Assembly (NCBI RefSeq): GCF_000233695.2
Contig: NZ_CM001488.1
Location: 274,049-338,048, forward strand
DNA: 64,000 nucleotides
Source: Desulfobacter postgatei 2ac9
Lineage (GTDB): Bacteria; Desulfobacterota; Desulfobacteria; Desulfobacterales; Desulfobacteraceae
Direction of reading: 5' to 3'
A program made the translations under genes and the position numbers. This document shows, piece after piece, positions 16,880-26,489 of this stretch. Numbering within the stretch: position 1 is the stretch's first letter; every line of letters begins with the position of its first letter. Under the pieces are notes generated by a model. The model did not search any database. It saw nothing but the letters and a program-made list of their open reading frames with translations, and was not told the origin of the DNA.

Positions 16880-18022
16880 ATGAAAGCATTGTTAGCCCTG
16901 GAAGATGGAAGAACATTTTCCTGCACAAGTTTTACAGGGCCGGGGGAAGCCCAGGGAGAGGTGGTGTTCAACACCAGCATGACCGGGTACCAGGAAATTT
17001 TGACCGACCCGTCCTATTACGGGCAGATGGTCACCATGACCTATCCGCTCATAGGCAATTACGGCGTGTGTCCGGAAGATGTTGAATCAGACCGTATTCA
17101 TGTGGCAGCCTTCATTGTCAAAGAATACCAACCGTTTCCAAGCAATTTCAGATCAAAGGGAACTCTTGCCGACTATCTGATAAAATCCCATATCCTGGGC
17201 ATTGAGGACCTTGATACAAGAGCGCTTACCCGGCATATACGAAAATCGGGTGCCATGCGCGCCATGATCTCCACCACGGATCTGGACCCTGAATCCCTTG
17301 TGGCCCGGGCAAGATTAATCCCTTCCATGGAAGGATCAGATCTGGTTGGATATGTCACAACCCGAAAACCCTATTTCTGGAAAGACAACTCTCCCGATTA
17401 TGTGGATGCCAAAAGCCTTGAAGACCCCTCTATATGGCGCCACAAAGGCACAAAACATTCTGTTGTGGCCCTGGATTTCGGCATTAAATACAATATCATC
17501 CGCTGTCTTGAAAACGCAGGATGTGAGGTGCTGGTGGTTCCGGCAAAAACCGATGCCCAGACCATAAAATACCTGAACCCGGACGGTATTTTCCTGTCCA
17601 ACGGCCCCGGCGACCCTGAACCTTTGACCTATATCGTGGAAACCATACGCGAACTTCTCGAACATTTTCCCGTCTTTGGTATATGCCTTGGCATGCAGCT
17701 TTTAGGTCTTGCCATGGGCGGTAAAACCATGAAGATTAAATTCGGCCACAGGGGCGGCAATCAGCCGGTGAAGAATATAGATACCGGAAAAGTCGAGATT
17801 ACCTCCCAGAACCACGGATTTGCAGTGGATCTCAATACCCTTGACAAAAACAAGTGCCGGCTGACCCACATCAACCTGAACGAATACTCCCTGGAAGGGC
17901 TCAAAAATGATACCATCCGGGCGTTTGCCGTCCAGTATCACCCCGAAGCCTCCCCGGGCCCCCATGATGCGGCCTATCTTTTTAACCAGTTTGCAAAAGT
18001 GATGGAAAATGCCAAAGCGTAA
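16880..18022 (+). CDS. carA: carbamoyl-phosphate synthase small subunit
   Basis: CarA (380 residues) is the glutaminase subunit that passes ammonia to CarB for carbamoyl phosphate, the precursor of pyrimidines and arginine. The N-terminal CPSase small-chain domain opens with [11 protein letters not shown] and includes [10 protein letters not shown]. The C-terminal class I glutaminase carries the nucleophile cysteine in [13 protein letters not shown] and the His-Glu pair in [12 protein letters not shown]. Length is typical. It overlaps carB by 14 bp, so the two are translated together in an apparent carA-carB-purF-radical SAM operon. Confidence 0.98.
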   Translation: MKALLALEDGRTFSCTSFTGPGEAQGEVVFNTSMTGYQEILTDPSYYGQMVTMTYPLIGNYGVCPEDVESDRIHVAAFIVKEYQPFPSNFRSKGTLADYLIKSHILGIEDLDTRALTRHIRKSGAMRAMISTTDLDPESLVARARLIPSMEGSDLVGYVTTRKPYFWKDNSPDYVDAKSLEDPSIWRHKGTKHSVVALDFGIKYNIIRCLENAGCEVLVVPAKTDAQTIKYLNPDGIFLSNGPGDPEPLTYIVETIRELLEHFPVFGICLGMQLLGLAMGGKTMKIKFGHRGGNQPVKNIDTGKVEITSQNHGFAVDLNTLDKNKCRLTHINLNEYSLEGLKNDTIRAFAVQYHPEASPGPHDAAYLFNQFAKVMENAKA

Positions 18023-21000
18023 CGACATCCACAAAATTCTGATCATTGGTGCCGGCCCGATCATCATCAGCCAGGCCTGCGAGTTTGACTATTCCGGCAC
18101 CCAGGCCTGCAAGGCCTTAAAGGAAGAAGGATTTGAAGTTGTCCTGATCAACTCCAATCCGGCCACCATCATGACCGACCCTGAAACAGCCGACCGGGTC
18201 TATATTGAGCCGGTGACGGCTGAAACCCTGTGCAAGGTCATTGAGATTGAACGTCCCGATGCGGTGCTGCCCACCCTTGGGGGTCAGACTGCCCTGAACA
18301 CCACCATTGATGCAGCCAAAACAGGGATATTTGAACGCTATAATATTGAGCTGATCGGTGCCTCCATTGACGCCATCAACAAGGCCGAAGACCGCGAACT
18401 GTTCCGGGATGCCATGAATAAAATCGGTTTGAGAATTCCAAAATCCGGGTTTGCCGTCAATATGACTGAAGTGGAAGAGGTGGCCCAGCAGATCGGATTT
18501 CCCATTATTGTCCGGCCAAGCTTTACCCTGGGCGGAACCGGCGGCGGTGTGGCCTACAACATGGAAGAGCTTGCAAATCTTGCCAAGTCCGGCCTTGACG
18601 CCTCCCTGATCACCCAGGTGATGCTTGAGGAGTCTGTTCTGGGGTGGAAGGAGTTCGAGCTGGAGGTAATGCGGGACCACGCGGACAACGTGGTGATCAT
18701 CTGCTCCATTGAGAATATTGACGCCATGGGGGTTCACACCGGCGATTCCATTACCGTGGCCCCGGCCCAGACCCTGTCCGACAAAGAATACCAGGCCCTG
18801 CGGGATGCCTCCATTGCCATCATCAGGGAGATCGGCGTAGACACGGGCGGCTCCAATGTTCAATTTGCCGTGAACCCGGATAACGGGGATATTATCGTGG
18901 TTGAAATGAACCCCAGGGTATCCAGGTCTTCCGCTCTTGCCTCCAAGGCCACGGGCTTTCCCATTGCCAAAATTGCAGCCAAGCTTGCCGTAGGGTATAC
19001 CCTAGATGAGATTCCCAATGATATCACCGGCGAAACCATGGCCTGCTTTGAGCCGTCCATTGACTATTGTGTGGTCAAAATTCCGCGCTGGACCTTTGAA
19101 AAATTTCCCGAAACAGACGACATACTGACCACTGCCATGAAATCCGTGGGCGAAACCATGTCCATCGGCAGAACATTTAAAGAGGCACTTCAAAAAGGTC
19201 TGCGCTCCCTTGAAATCGGCCGGGCCGGTTTTGGTGCCGACGGAAAAGACCCTGCTCCCGGATCTGTGGCGGGTATGGATCTGGAATACAAATTATCCAC
19301 CCCTAATTCCCAGCGGATTTTTTACATCAAATACGCCATTGAACACGGCATGCCCATCACCATGATCCATGATCTCACCGATATTGATCCATGGTTTCTG
19401 TACCAGATGAAGCAGATTGTCGACCTTGAAAAGCAGTTGAAACTGGCCGGTATGAACCTGCCAAAGGATCTTTTTGAAAAGGCAAAAAAATACGGGTTCT
19501 CCGACACGCAGCTGGCCTATCTGTCCGGGGGGCTGACAGACAAGCAGATCGAACAGAAACGAAAAGATTTAGGCATTGTTCCGGTATATAAACTTGTGGA
19601 CACCTGTGCTGCGGAATTCAGGGCCGTTACCCCTTACTACTACTCCACCTATGAAAGCGAATGCGAAGCCCGGGTGTCGGACAAGAAAAAGGTGATCATC
19701 CTGGGCGGCGGTCCCAACCGTATCGGCCAGGGTATTGAGTTTGATTACTGCTGTGTTCATGCCTCCTTTGCCTTAAGGGAAGAAGGGGTTGAATCCATCA
19801 TGGTCAATTCCAACCCGGAAACGGTCTCCACGGACTATGACACCTCGGACAAGCTCTACTTTGAACCGTTGACCCGGGAAGATGTGCTTCACATCGTGGA
19901 AAAGGAAAAACCCTTTGGGGTGATTGTCCAGTTCGGGGGCCAGACACCGTTGAACCTTGCCACGGACCTTCAAAAAGCAGGGGTTCCCATCATCGGCACA
20001 AGTCCGGAAAGCATAGACCGCGCCGAAGATAGGGATCTTTTTGCGGCCATGCTTAAAAAACTGGGCCTTCGCCAGCCGGATAACGGCATTGCATATTCCT
20101 ACCAAGAAGCCGTGAAAGTGGCCAGGGATATCGGATACCCGGTCATGGTTCGCCCCTCCTTTGTGCTGGGCGGCCGGGCCATGAAAATCGTCTATGATGA
20201 AAAGGATCTGGAATCCTATTTTGAACTGGCGGTCCAGGCATCCCCGGACAAGCCCGTACTCATTGACAAGTTTCTGGAAGAAGCCTTTGAGCTGGATGTG
20301 GACGCCATTTCCGACGGTGAAGACACCATTATCGGCGGCATGATGGAACATATTGAAGAGGCAGGTATCCATTCCGGAGATTCCGCCTGTGTGCTGCCGC
20401 CCTATTCCATTGAAGCGCACCACATCAAAGAGATGTCTGATGCGGCAAAAGCCATTGCCAAAGAACTTAATGTCAAGGGTCTGATGAACATCCAGTTCGG
20501 GATTATGAATGACACGGTGTACATCATTGAAGTCAATCCCAGGGCATCCCGGACCATCCCCTTTGTCTCCAAGGCGATCGGTGTGCCTCTGGCCAAACTG
20601 GCCACCAAGGTGATGCTGGGAAAAACCTTAAAAGAACTTGGGGTGACCACCGAAGTTATCCCGCCCTATTATTGTGTCAAAGAAGCAGTAATGCCCTTTG
20701 ACCGCTTTGAAAACGTCGATCCTGTTCTTGGGCCGGAGATGAAATCCACAGGCGAAGTCATGGGCATTGATAAAGATCTTGGCGCAGCTGTGGCCAAAGC
20801 TCAGTTTGCTGCCGGACAGAAACTGCCCAAGGAAGGCACTGTATTTATCTCCGTCCAGGACAAGGATAAAAAGGCGGCACTGCCTGTGGCAAAATGTTTC
20901 CATGACATGGGATTCACCATCATGGCCACCCGGGGAACCGTCACATTCCTGGAAGAAAACAAAATTCCATCCACATTTGTAAAAAAAGTATCCGCAGGCC

Positions 21001-21239
21001 GACCCCATGTGGTGGATGCCGTGAAAAACGGTGAAATCCAGCTTATATTAAATACAGGCGCCTCCAGCCAGACCCAAAGAGACGGCTATGAAATTCGCAG
21101 GGCCGCCATTAAATATAAAATACCTTATGCCACCACCACGGACGGGGCCCGGGCCATCAGCCTGGCCATCCAGGCCATGAAAAAAGAGAACCTGACGGTT
21201 AAGCCACTCCAGTATTATCACCAGGAAATTAAGCATTGA
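18009..21239 (+). CDS. carB: carbamoyl-phosphate synthase large subunit
   Basis: CarB (1,076 residues) uses two ATP, bicarbonate and ammonia to form carbamoyl phosphate. Both homologous ATP-grasp halves are complete: the first has [20 protein letters not shown] and [12 protein letters not shown], the second [19 protein letters not shown] and [18 protein letters not shown]-terminal MGS-like allosteric domain follows from about residue 940, the usual site of UMP/ornithine control. Length is typical. The stop overlaps a possible TTG start of purF, and the gene overlaps carA by 14 bp. Confidence 0.98.
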   Translation: MPKRNDIHKILIIGAGPIIISQACEFDYSGTQACKALKEEGFEVVLINSNPATIMTDPETADRVYIEPVTAETLCKVIEIERPDAVLPTLGGQTALNTTIDAAKTGIFERYNIELIGASIDAINKAEDRELFRDAMNKIGLRIPKSGFAVNMTEVEEVAQQIGFPIIVRPSFTLGGTGGGVAYNMEELANLAKSGLDASLITQVMLEESVLGWKEFELEVMRDHADNVVIICSIENIDAMGVHTGDSITVAPAQTLSDKEYQALRDASIAIIREIGVDTGGSNVQFAVNPDNGDIIVVEMNPRVSRSSALASKATGFPIAKIAAKLAVGYTLDEIPNDITGETMACFEPSIDYCVVKIPRWTFEKFPETDDILTTAMKSVGETMSIGRTFKEALQKGLRSLEIGRAGFGADGKDPAPGSVAGMDLEYKLSTPNSQRIFYIKYAIEHGMPITMIHDLTDIDPWFLYQMKQIVDLEKQLKLAGMNLPKDLFEKAKKYGFSDTQLAYLSGGLTDKQIEQKRKDLGIVPVYKLVDTCAAEFRAVTPYYYSTYESECEARVSDKKKVIILGGGPNRIGQGIEFDYCCVHASFALREEGVESIMVNSNPETVSTDYDTSDKLYFEPLTREDVLHIVEKEKPFGVIVQFGGQTPLNLATDLQKAGVPIIGTSPESIDRAEDRDLFAAMLKKLGLRQPDNGIAYSYQEAVKVARDIGYPVMVRPSFVLGGRAMKIVYDEKDLESYFELAVQASPDKPVLIDKFLEEAFELDVDAISDGEDTIIGGMMEHIEEAGIHSGDSACVLPPYSIEAHHIKEMSDAAKAIAKELNVKGLMNIQFGIMNDTVYIIEVNPRASRTIPFVSKAIGVPLAKLATKVMLGKTLKELGVTTEVIPPYYCVKEAVMPFDRFENVDPVLGPEMKSTGEVMGIDKDLGAAVAKAQFAAGQKLPKEGTVFISVQDKDKKAALPVAKCFHDMGFTIMATRGTVTFLEENKIPSTFVKKVSAGRPHVVDAVKNGEIQLILNTGASSQTQRDGYEIRRAAIKYKIPYATTTDGARAISLAIQAMKKENLTVKPLQYYHQEIKH

Positions 21240-21250
21240 AAGAACCAGAA

Positions 21251-22705
21251 ATGAATACGACCCACCCAAATTGTTCGACCTGCCCCGTTTTTACGCCCAG
21301 TGAACGTCCCAAAGATGAATGTGGGGTTTTTGGCCTTTACAAACACCCGGAAGCGGCCCAAATTACCTACTTCGGGCTTTATGCGCTTCAACACAGGGGC
21401 CAGGAAAGTGCGGGCATCTCCGTGAACCGGGGGATTAATGATAAAATTTTCTCCCATAAAGGCATGGGACTTGTACCGGAAATTTTCAACATGGACGACC
21501 TTAAACGCATTGAAGGCGGGTCTGCCATCGGCCATGTCCGGTACTCCACGACGGGAGATTCCGTTCTGGCCAATGCCCAGCCTTTTGTGGTGAACCATCG
21601 GCACCGCTCCTATGCCCTGGCTCACAATGGTAATCTGGTCAACGCCCACATCATCCGCGAAGAACTTGAGGAACAGGGCTCCATCTTCCAGACCACCATG
21701 GATTCGGAAGTGTTTCTGCACCTGTTTATTAAAAACCTTATAAAGGGCGATTATGAATCAGCCATATTAAAGGCCGTCTCAAAGCTTGAAGGCGCCTATT
21801 CCATGATTCTTCTGACCTGTAAGGGCGAAATTATCGGCATGAAAGACCCCAACGGATTCCGCCCCCTGGCCCTTGGAAAACTCAACGGGCACTATGTACT
21901 GGCATCTGAAACCTGTGCCTTTGACCTGATCCAGGCTGAATTCATCCGGGAACTGGCCCCCGGTGAAATCGTTATTATCAGTGAAGACGGCATCAAGAGT
22001 ATCAAACATCCCAATGCAGCTGCCAAAAAATCCTTGTGCATATTTGAATATATCTATTTTGCCCGGCCTGACTCCACCATTGACGGCAAAAACGTCTATG
22101 AAATGAGAAAGGCACATGGAAGGCGTCTGGCCCAGGAATCCCATGTGGATGCAGACCTGGTCATGCCGTTCCCCGATTCCGGCAACTATGCGGCCATCGG
22201 CTATGCCGCAGAATCTGGAATCCCCTTTGAAATGGCTATGATACGCAACCACTATGTGGGCAGAAGTTTTATCCAGCCCACCCAGTCCATGCGGGATTTT
22301 GCGGTGCGGGTGAAACTGAACCCGGTACGGGAACTGATAAAAGGTAAAGATATTATCATTGTTGAAGATTCCATTATCCGGGGCACCACGGCCAAAACCC
22401 GTGTGAAAGCACTAAAGGAGTTGGGAGCCGGAAAAATACACATGCGGGTATCTTGTCCGCCTCATAAGTTCCCCTGTTACTACGGCATTGATTTTTCATC
22501 CAAGGGAGAGTTGATTGCGGCTCAGAAACCCTTGGATGAACTGACCGAATACCTTGGATTGGATTCCCTGCATTACCTGTCCATTGAAGGCATGCTCGAA
22601 GCCTCCGGAGTCAATGACCCTGAAGCCAATTTCTGCAAGGCCTGCTTTGACGGTACATACCCTGTGCCCTTTGATCCCAATTTTACCAAACAGTGCATGG
22701 GATAA
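21251..22705 (+). CDS. purF: amidophosphoribosyltransferase
   Basis: PurF commits PRPP to purine synthesis by replacing pyrophosphate with glutamine-derived ammonia. The N-terminal nucleophile cysteine sits in KDECGVFGLYKH after a short propeptide with two extra cysteines (CSTCPVF), so self-cleavage is expected. Glutaminase motifs ALQHRGQESAG and HNGNLVNA and the PRPP-binding loop IIVEDSIIRGTT are intact. I took the ATG at 21251; a TTG at 21236 overlapping the carB stop is possible and would add 5 residues. Several cysteines near the C-terminus (CFDGTYPVP region) fit the Fe-S-containing PurF type. It is linked to carAB, joining pyrimidine and purine pathways. Confidence 0.96.
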   Translation: MNTTHPNCSTCPVFTPSERPKDECGVFGLYKHPEAAQITYFGLYALQHRGQESAGISVNRGINDKIFSHKGMGLVPEIFNMDDLKRIEGGSAIGHVRYSTTGDSVLANAQPFVVNHRHRSYALAHNGNLVNAHIIREELEEQGSIFQTTMDSEVFLHLFIKNLIKGDYESAILKAVSKLEGAYSMILLTCKGEIIGMKDPNGFRPLALGKLNGHYVLASETCAFDLIQAEFIRELAPGEIVIISEDGIKSIKHPNAAAKKSLCIFEYIYFARPDSTIDGKNVYEMRKAHGRRLAQESHVDADLVMPFPDSGNYAAIGYAAESGIPFEMAMIRNHYVGRSFIQPTQSMRDFAVRVKLNPVRELIKGKDIIIVEDSIIRGTTAKTRVKALKELGAGKIHMRVSCPPHKFPCYYGIDFSSKGELIAAQKPLDELTEYLGLDSLHYLSIEGMLEASGVNDPEANFCKACFDGTYPVPFDPNFTKQCMG

Positions 22706-22706
22706 A

Positions 22707-23702
22707 ATGAAAAAACAAACCGTTGCATTTTCAAGGCAGAGCACCAATCTGTTTTTCCACATACTGACACGATGCAATCTGCGTTGTGCCCACTGCTATA
22801 TCAACCGAGACCAGCACGGAAGCAACACCCTTTCCCTGGATACGATCAAGGCGTGGCTTGGTATCTTTTCTTCCAAAGCAAAGGATACCAACCTGATTTT
22901 TTTAGGGGGTGAACCCACGCTTCACCCCGATCTTGCTTCAGCCATAGGCATAGCCGAATCCATGGGATTCAAATCCATCACCATTGATACCAACGGTTTT
23001 TTATTTCACAACATCCTGGACAAGATCACACCCAATCAGATTGACTTTTTTTCATTTTCCCTGGATGGTGTCAGCAAGAGAATCAATGATGCCATCAGAG
23101 GAGAGGGATGCTTTGATGCCGTCATGTCCGGTATCAGCCGTGCTGTGGAAAAAGGTTTTTCCTGCTCAATGATCTATACGGTCTCTGAAAAAAACATTCA
23201 TGAGGTCCCAAAGCTTCCTGAATTGGTAAAGGATCTCGGTATTTCACGATTTTTTATCCAGGTGGTGGGTATGCGGGGCGAAACGGAAAACACGGATGCA
23301 AGGCACCAGGTATCAAAATCAATCTGGCAGAAAACCATTCCAAAAACGGCGGAACAGATTGCAGAACAGGGAATTATCGTTACCTACCCCAAGGTGTTCC
23401 TTACCCATGAAGAAACCTTTGAATGTGCTGCCAATGTGGCGGACAACTATTTTATCTTCCCCAACGGACGGGTGTATCAATGTCCTTTATGTGAGGATTT
23501 TCCCTTTCATTCCTATGAAATAATAAACAATCAACTTATGCCTCGTCCAAAAATCAATGAAAAGGATCTTTTCTCTTTGCAGATTCCCGAAGGTTGTGTA
23601 ATGAACAAATTAATACAGCCGGGAAATCTCTCCTACGATGATAATGAATTCCCCCGCTATAAAATCGCCTGTTGTATGCTCAAGGAGGAATTATACCCTT
23701 AA
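22707..23702 (+). CDS. radical SAM protein with C-terminal cysteine cluster
   Basis: The 331-residue enzyme begins 1 bp after the purF stop, so it belongs to that operon. It binds a [4Fe-4S] cluster through CNLRCAHC near residue 24-31 and S-adenosylmethionine through FLGGEPTLHPD and later TIDTNG and FSLDG motifs. The C-terminal third holds further cysteines (FECAANV, YQCPLCEDF, EGCVMN and CCML), arranged like a SPASM or twitch auxiliary cluster domain. The substrate is not identifiable: related proteins modify peptides or make cofactors, and no precursor peptide gene is evident nearby. The start at 22707 (MKKQTVAF) is preferred over upstream codons lying inside purF. Confidence 0.85.
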   Translation: MKKQTVAFSRQSTNLFFHILTRCNLRCAHCYINRDQHGSNTLSLDTIKAWLGIFSSKAKDTNLIFLGGEPTLHPDLASAIGIAESMGFKSITIDTNGFLFHNILDKITPNQIDFFSFSLDGVSKRINDAIRGEGCFDAVMSGISRAVEKGFSCSMIYTVSEKNIHEVPKLPELVKDLGISRFFIQVVGMRGETENTDARHQVSKSIWQKTIPKTAEQIAEQGIIVTYPKVFLTHEETFECAANVADNYFIFPNGRVYQCPLCEDFPFHSYEIINNQLMPRPKINEKDLFSLQIPEGCVMNKLIQPGNLSYDDNEFPRYKIACCMLKEELYP

Positions 23703-23741
23703 GACAGAACGTTCAAAATGAAATTCCAGCCGATTCATCAA

Positions 23742-23767
23742 TTACCAAACAAAAGTTTGTTTGGTAA
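23742..23767. repeat. perfect palindrome TTACCAAACAAA / TTTGTTTGGTAA
   Basis: The 26-bp inverted repeat with 12-bp arms and a 2-bp centre lies 40 bp after the radical SAM stop. It could be a hairpin in the transcript or an operator. There is no T-run directly after it. Confidence 0.6.
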
Positions 23768-23805
23768 CACTACAGCGACACTTGAACGTCTAATTCTTCA
23801 GCGAG

Positions 23806-23835
23806 AGCCATTTTTCTTTTTCTATGGCTTTTTTA
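23806..23835 (+). terminator. Rho-independent terminator after the car-pur operon
   Basis: Arms AGCCAT (23806-23811) and ATGGCT (23824-23829) are followed by TTTTTT. The position, just downstream of the last gene of the plus-strand operon, fits termination. Confidence 0.65.
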
Positions 23836-23836
23836 T

Positions 23837-23911
23837 ATGAAAGTTATGAGTAGTGAGTAGTGAGATTTAAAACAAGCTGTTTTCTCAATACTCAATACTC
23901 ACATCTTTCAT
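23837..23911. repeat. 75-bp inverted repeat with internal GAGTAGT repeats
   Basis: The left arm starts ATGAAAG and continues with repeated TGAGTAGTGAGTAGTGAGA; the right arm ends CTTTCAT after TCTCAATACTCAATACTCAC. The arms pair nearly throughout (about 29 bp). It lies between the converging car-pur operon and the serpin gene, 29 bp from the serpin stop, and may act as its terminator or be a dispersed palindrome. Confidence 0.65.
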
Positions 23912-23940
23912 TATTTGTTGTGTCCGTCAGGACATGGTCG

Positions 23941-25821
23941 TTATAGAGATGGATCAATTACTCTACCCATGAACAGGATGGTTCCTGTAAAATCATCCCG
24001 TATCAAAAAGATAAATGGTCTATCCATAGAGATGCTTACCGACTCATATGCTGCAACTACATCCACAACAACGGCTGTTGCAGCAGCGGCTTCCGTGCCT
24101 TTCTCATCAACGGCAATAAAGGCTTTATGATAAATTTCATCAATATATGGCGTTGAATCTTCGGGGTCAACCATATTGCTGAAATCTGCTGCATATGGAA
24201 TAAAGGCATCAATCATGCCTAAATTGCGCATGATTTGTTTACAACGTATTTCGCAATCAAACTCAAACTTCGGCAAAGTCAATTCAACATCCCCTATGGA
24301 CAAAGATGAAAGAATAGATTGGATAAAATTATTATCAAGAGCGCTTTCAACTGAATCAAATCTGCCGTTATGGGGAGCAATTAAAAGCATGGAAAGCTCC
24401 TGGGAATATTGAGATTCATCGTGCGGACTCACATAGGGCAGCTCAACAGCATCAAAATCTTCACTTTGAAAAAACCTGGTGCGTACCGTCTGATGCATCA
24501 TTTGTGATGATACGGTAGAATTATCAAGACGTGTAAAATCACCTGGAATTGTAGCTCCCTCATCAAATTGAGAGCACCAGGATGCCTTAAAATAAATGGC
24601 ATTGGTTAGAACCACTGCTGTATCCGATAAAATTGAACCTTCAGGGAGCAGATCTTTAATTTTTTCATTAGTCTGATCTTCCACCCACCGATTAATTACC
24701 AATCGTGAGGCATCAGGCTGTCCTGAAAAATCAAGGGTGTGGACACCGGCATCATAGTTTTGTGCTAAAATATCAAGGTAGGAGGCGAGAAAGGGGTATC
24801 CAATATTGCTCCATACCGCATTGACTAAATTGAGCTGAAAAGCATCCCCCCCTATGAAGAAGGGGTCGGTATCATCCCGGCTGTTTATATCCACATTCAG
24901 AGCGTTCAGTGTGGAATGAAAACTGCTTGACGGAAGTGTAAAGTGCAGACTGTCTGCCATCTCATCGGCGGTATTATTTTTTGCACCGGCCCAGGTCATG
25001 GCAAGGGCGTTTTCTATGCTATAGGTTGAAAAAAATATGTTCTTATCCTGGAGACTTTCATCTGCTGAGGCCTGGTGATAAAAATCAAAGGTATAGTCAG
25101 AAAATCCATTTACCAATTCCTCCATATCAGCAGAATCATAATTTGGAAAATCGTCATAAGAGGCAGATGATTTTACAATTTTGAGCTGTACCTCAATATC
25201 AGATAACAATTCTGCAATATACTCTTCTGCCTCTTCTACATCAAAATCATCATTTGCCGCAGAACTTATAATATTGGCTGCCCAATCCATAAAACTCTCG
25301 TCATCAGTCATAGATCCTACGTCAGAATAAGCAAAAAGAAGTCCGATTTCAGTCTTTTTAGCTAACGTAGCGGCATCTTCGGAACTTCCAGTTGCGGACT
25401 TTGCACCATTAATGATAGCCATAATAGCCTGGTCACGCCGTATCTCTCCACTGTCCAGTGCGTCCACCCAATAAGTTAAGCCCGCGTCAGCTGGAGCGCG
25501 GTTCAATACATTATCAAAAATATTAGTAATAAACTCTGAATTGCTTAACGCTTCTGGAAGTTTTTCTTTAGTTTCAGGTTGGTCAAAAAAGGATTGTGCA
25601 ACTTGATCAATGGTAAAATACCCTGTGTCAACTGATTCAGCCCAGTAGTTCAAACCAGCATTCGCGGGTGCCCTTCCAAAAGTTGCTACATAAATTTCTG
25701 AAATAAGATGTTCCGTACTCATATCACAACCATCACAATGCTGATCTGTACAAAAAGCAATGGAAGTCAAAATGAAAACTCCGATGAATAGAATGAAAAA
25801 CGGAACAAAAACTTTCTTCAT
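23941..25821 (-). CDS. secreted DUF4214-serpin fusion protease inhibitor
   Basis: The 626-residue protein has a strong N-terminal signal (MKKVFVPFFILFIGVFILTS). Two DUF4214-type repeats follow within residues 35-180 (FGRAPANAGLNYW and LNRAPADAGLTYW), and a full serpin domain runs from about 240 to the end. The reactive-loop hinge is of the inhibitory type: GTEAAAAT, counting to a predicted Val-Ala P1-P1' bond, which suggests an elastase-like target. FMGRVIDPSL matches the serpin C-terminus. I chose the ATG at 25821 because GGGGGGAGGA precedes it. It is monocistronic. The role is probably protection from foreign or own proteases outside the cell; this is inferred. Confidence 0.85.
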   Translation of the reverse strand: MKKVFVPFFILFIGVFILTSIAFCTDQHCDGCDMSTEHLISEIYVATFGRAPANAGLNYWAESVDTGYFTIDQVAQSFFDQPETKEKLPEALSNSEFITNIFDNVLNRAPADAGLTYWVDALDSGEIRRDQAIMAIINGAKSATGSSEDAATLAKKTEIGLLFAYSDVGSMTDDESFMDWAANIISSAANDDFDVEEAEEYIAELLSDIEVQLKIVKSSASYDDFPNYDSADMEELVNGFSDYTFDFYHQASADESLQDKNIFFSTYSIENALAMTWAGAKNNTADEMADSLHFTLPSSSFHSTLNALNVDINSRDDTDPFFIGGDAFQLNLVNAVWSNIGYPFLASYLDILAQNYDAGVHTLDFSGQPDASRLVINRWVEDQTNEKIKDLLPEGSILSDTAVVLTNAIYFKASWCSQFDEGATIPGDFTRLDNSTVSSQMMHQTVRTRFFQSEDFDAVELPYVSPHDESQYSQELSMLLIAPHNGRFDSVESALDNNFIQSILSSLSIGDVELTLPKFEFDCEIRCKQIMRNLGMIDAFIPYAADFSNMVDPEDSTPYIDEIYHKAFIAVDEKGTEAAAATAVVVDVVAAYESVSISMDRPFIFLIRDDFTGTILFMGRVIDPSL

Positions 25822-26025
25822 GTCCTCCCCCCATAACGTTAGAATATTAGAATACCGGATCACCTCTAAATGGCAACCCAGTTATAATCAATGGAACCGC
25901 GCCTTTCCGTGCCTGTCTTTCGGCAGGTTTGGCTTTGTCGTCTCGTAGATGTATCAGAACAAGTAACCCAATATCGCCTAAAAACGAGTTTGTCAATCAG
26001 GTAAACCCTTAGAAATGTCAAATTT
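25822..26025. other. serpin upstream region
   Basis: This approximately 200-bp stretch separates the serpin start from the CotH remnant on the same strand. It should carry the serpin promoter, but I see no good hexamer pair and no other gene. Confidence 0.3.
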
Positions 26026-26489
26026 TTACTTTTTCATTTTTTCATTTAAGGTGATCCCCCTTGTTGGTTGATCCCGTGGATCAGGATAGCTTGGCTCACC
26101 GTCATCATGAGAAAGATCATTCCAATGCACATCAAAGGGGAAAAATCCGGAAGCGAACCTGGAACGTCTAAAACGGAATGCCCCATCCTGGTACAGATAA
26201 AAGTTATGGGCGACGTTGACCGGCGAATCCAGATTAAAGATTAAAGATTAACTGTCAGAATATCAAACGCCAGCATCCACAAAAGGCGATCCACATCCAG
26301 CACATCCTCAACCTGGGAATGACGGCATGTATTTCCTGGCGATTTCATAGCTGAGCACTTCCCGGACAAAGCTTGGATCATTATAAACGTTTGCAAGTTT
26401 AAGGGTCCCGTACCCGTCGAGGGGTCTGGCCGTTATTGATATAATCAAGTTTTATATTCTGATCAGATGATGCCCGGCATAAAAAAAAT
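26026..26489 (-). pseudogene. CotH-family protein remnant
   Basis: The minus strand contains pieces of a CotH-like (spore coat H, kinase-like fold) protein in order: NIKLDYINNGQTP, YGTLKLANVYNDPSFV and YEIARKYMP, then after a large deletion DVDRLLWMLAFDIL and DSPVNVAHNFYLYQD, ending NEKMKK. Reading frame is lost at least twice: near 26425 by about one base, and at 26231-26252 where two extra copies of a 7-bp unit (ATTAAAG) shift it. The missing middle and the IS on its 5' side show it is dead. CotH proteins are protein kinases in spore formers and occur widely in other bacteria. Confidence 0.8.

Noticed and set aside
18117-18863. A 248-codon antisense frame inside carB
   Set aside because: carB is complete and highly conserved on the plus strand; long antisense frames reflect codon bias.
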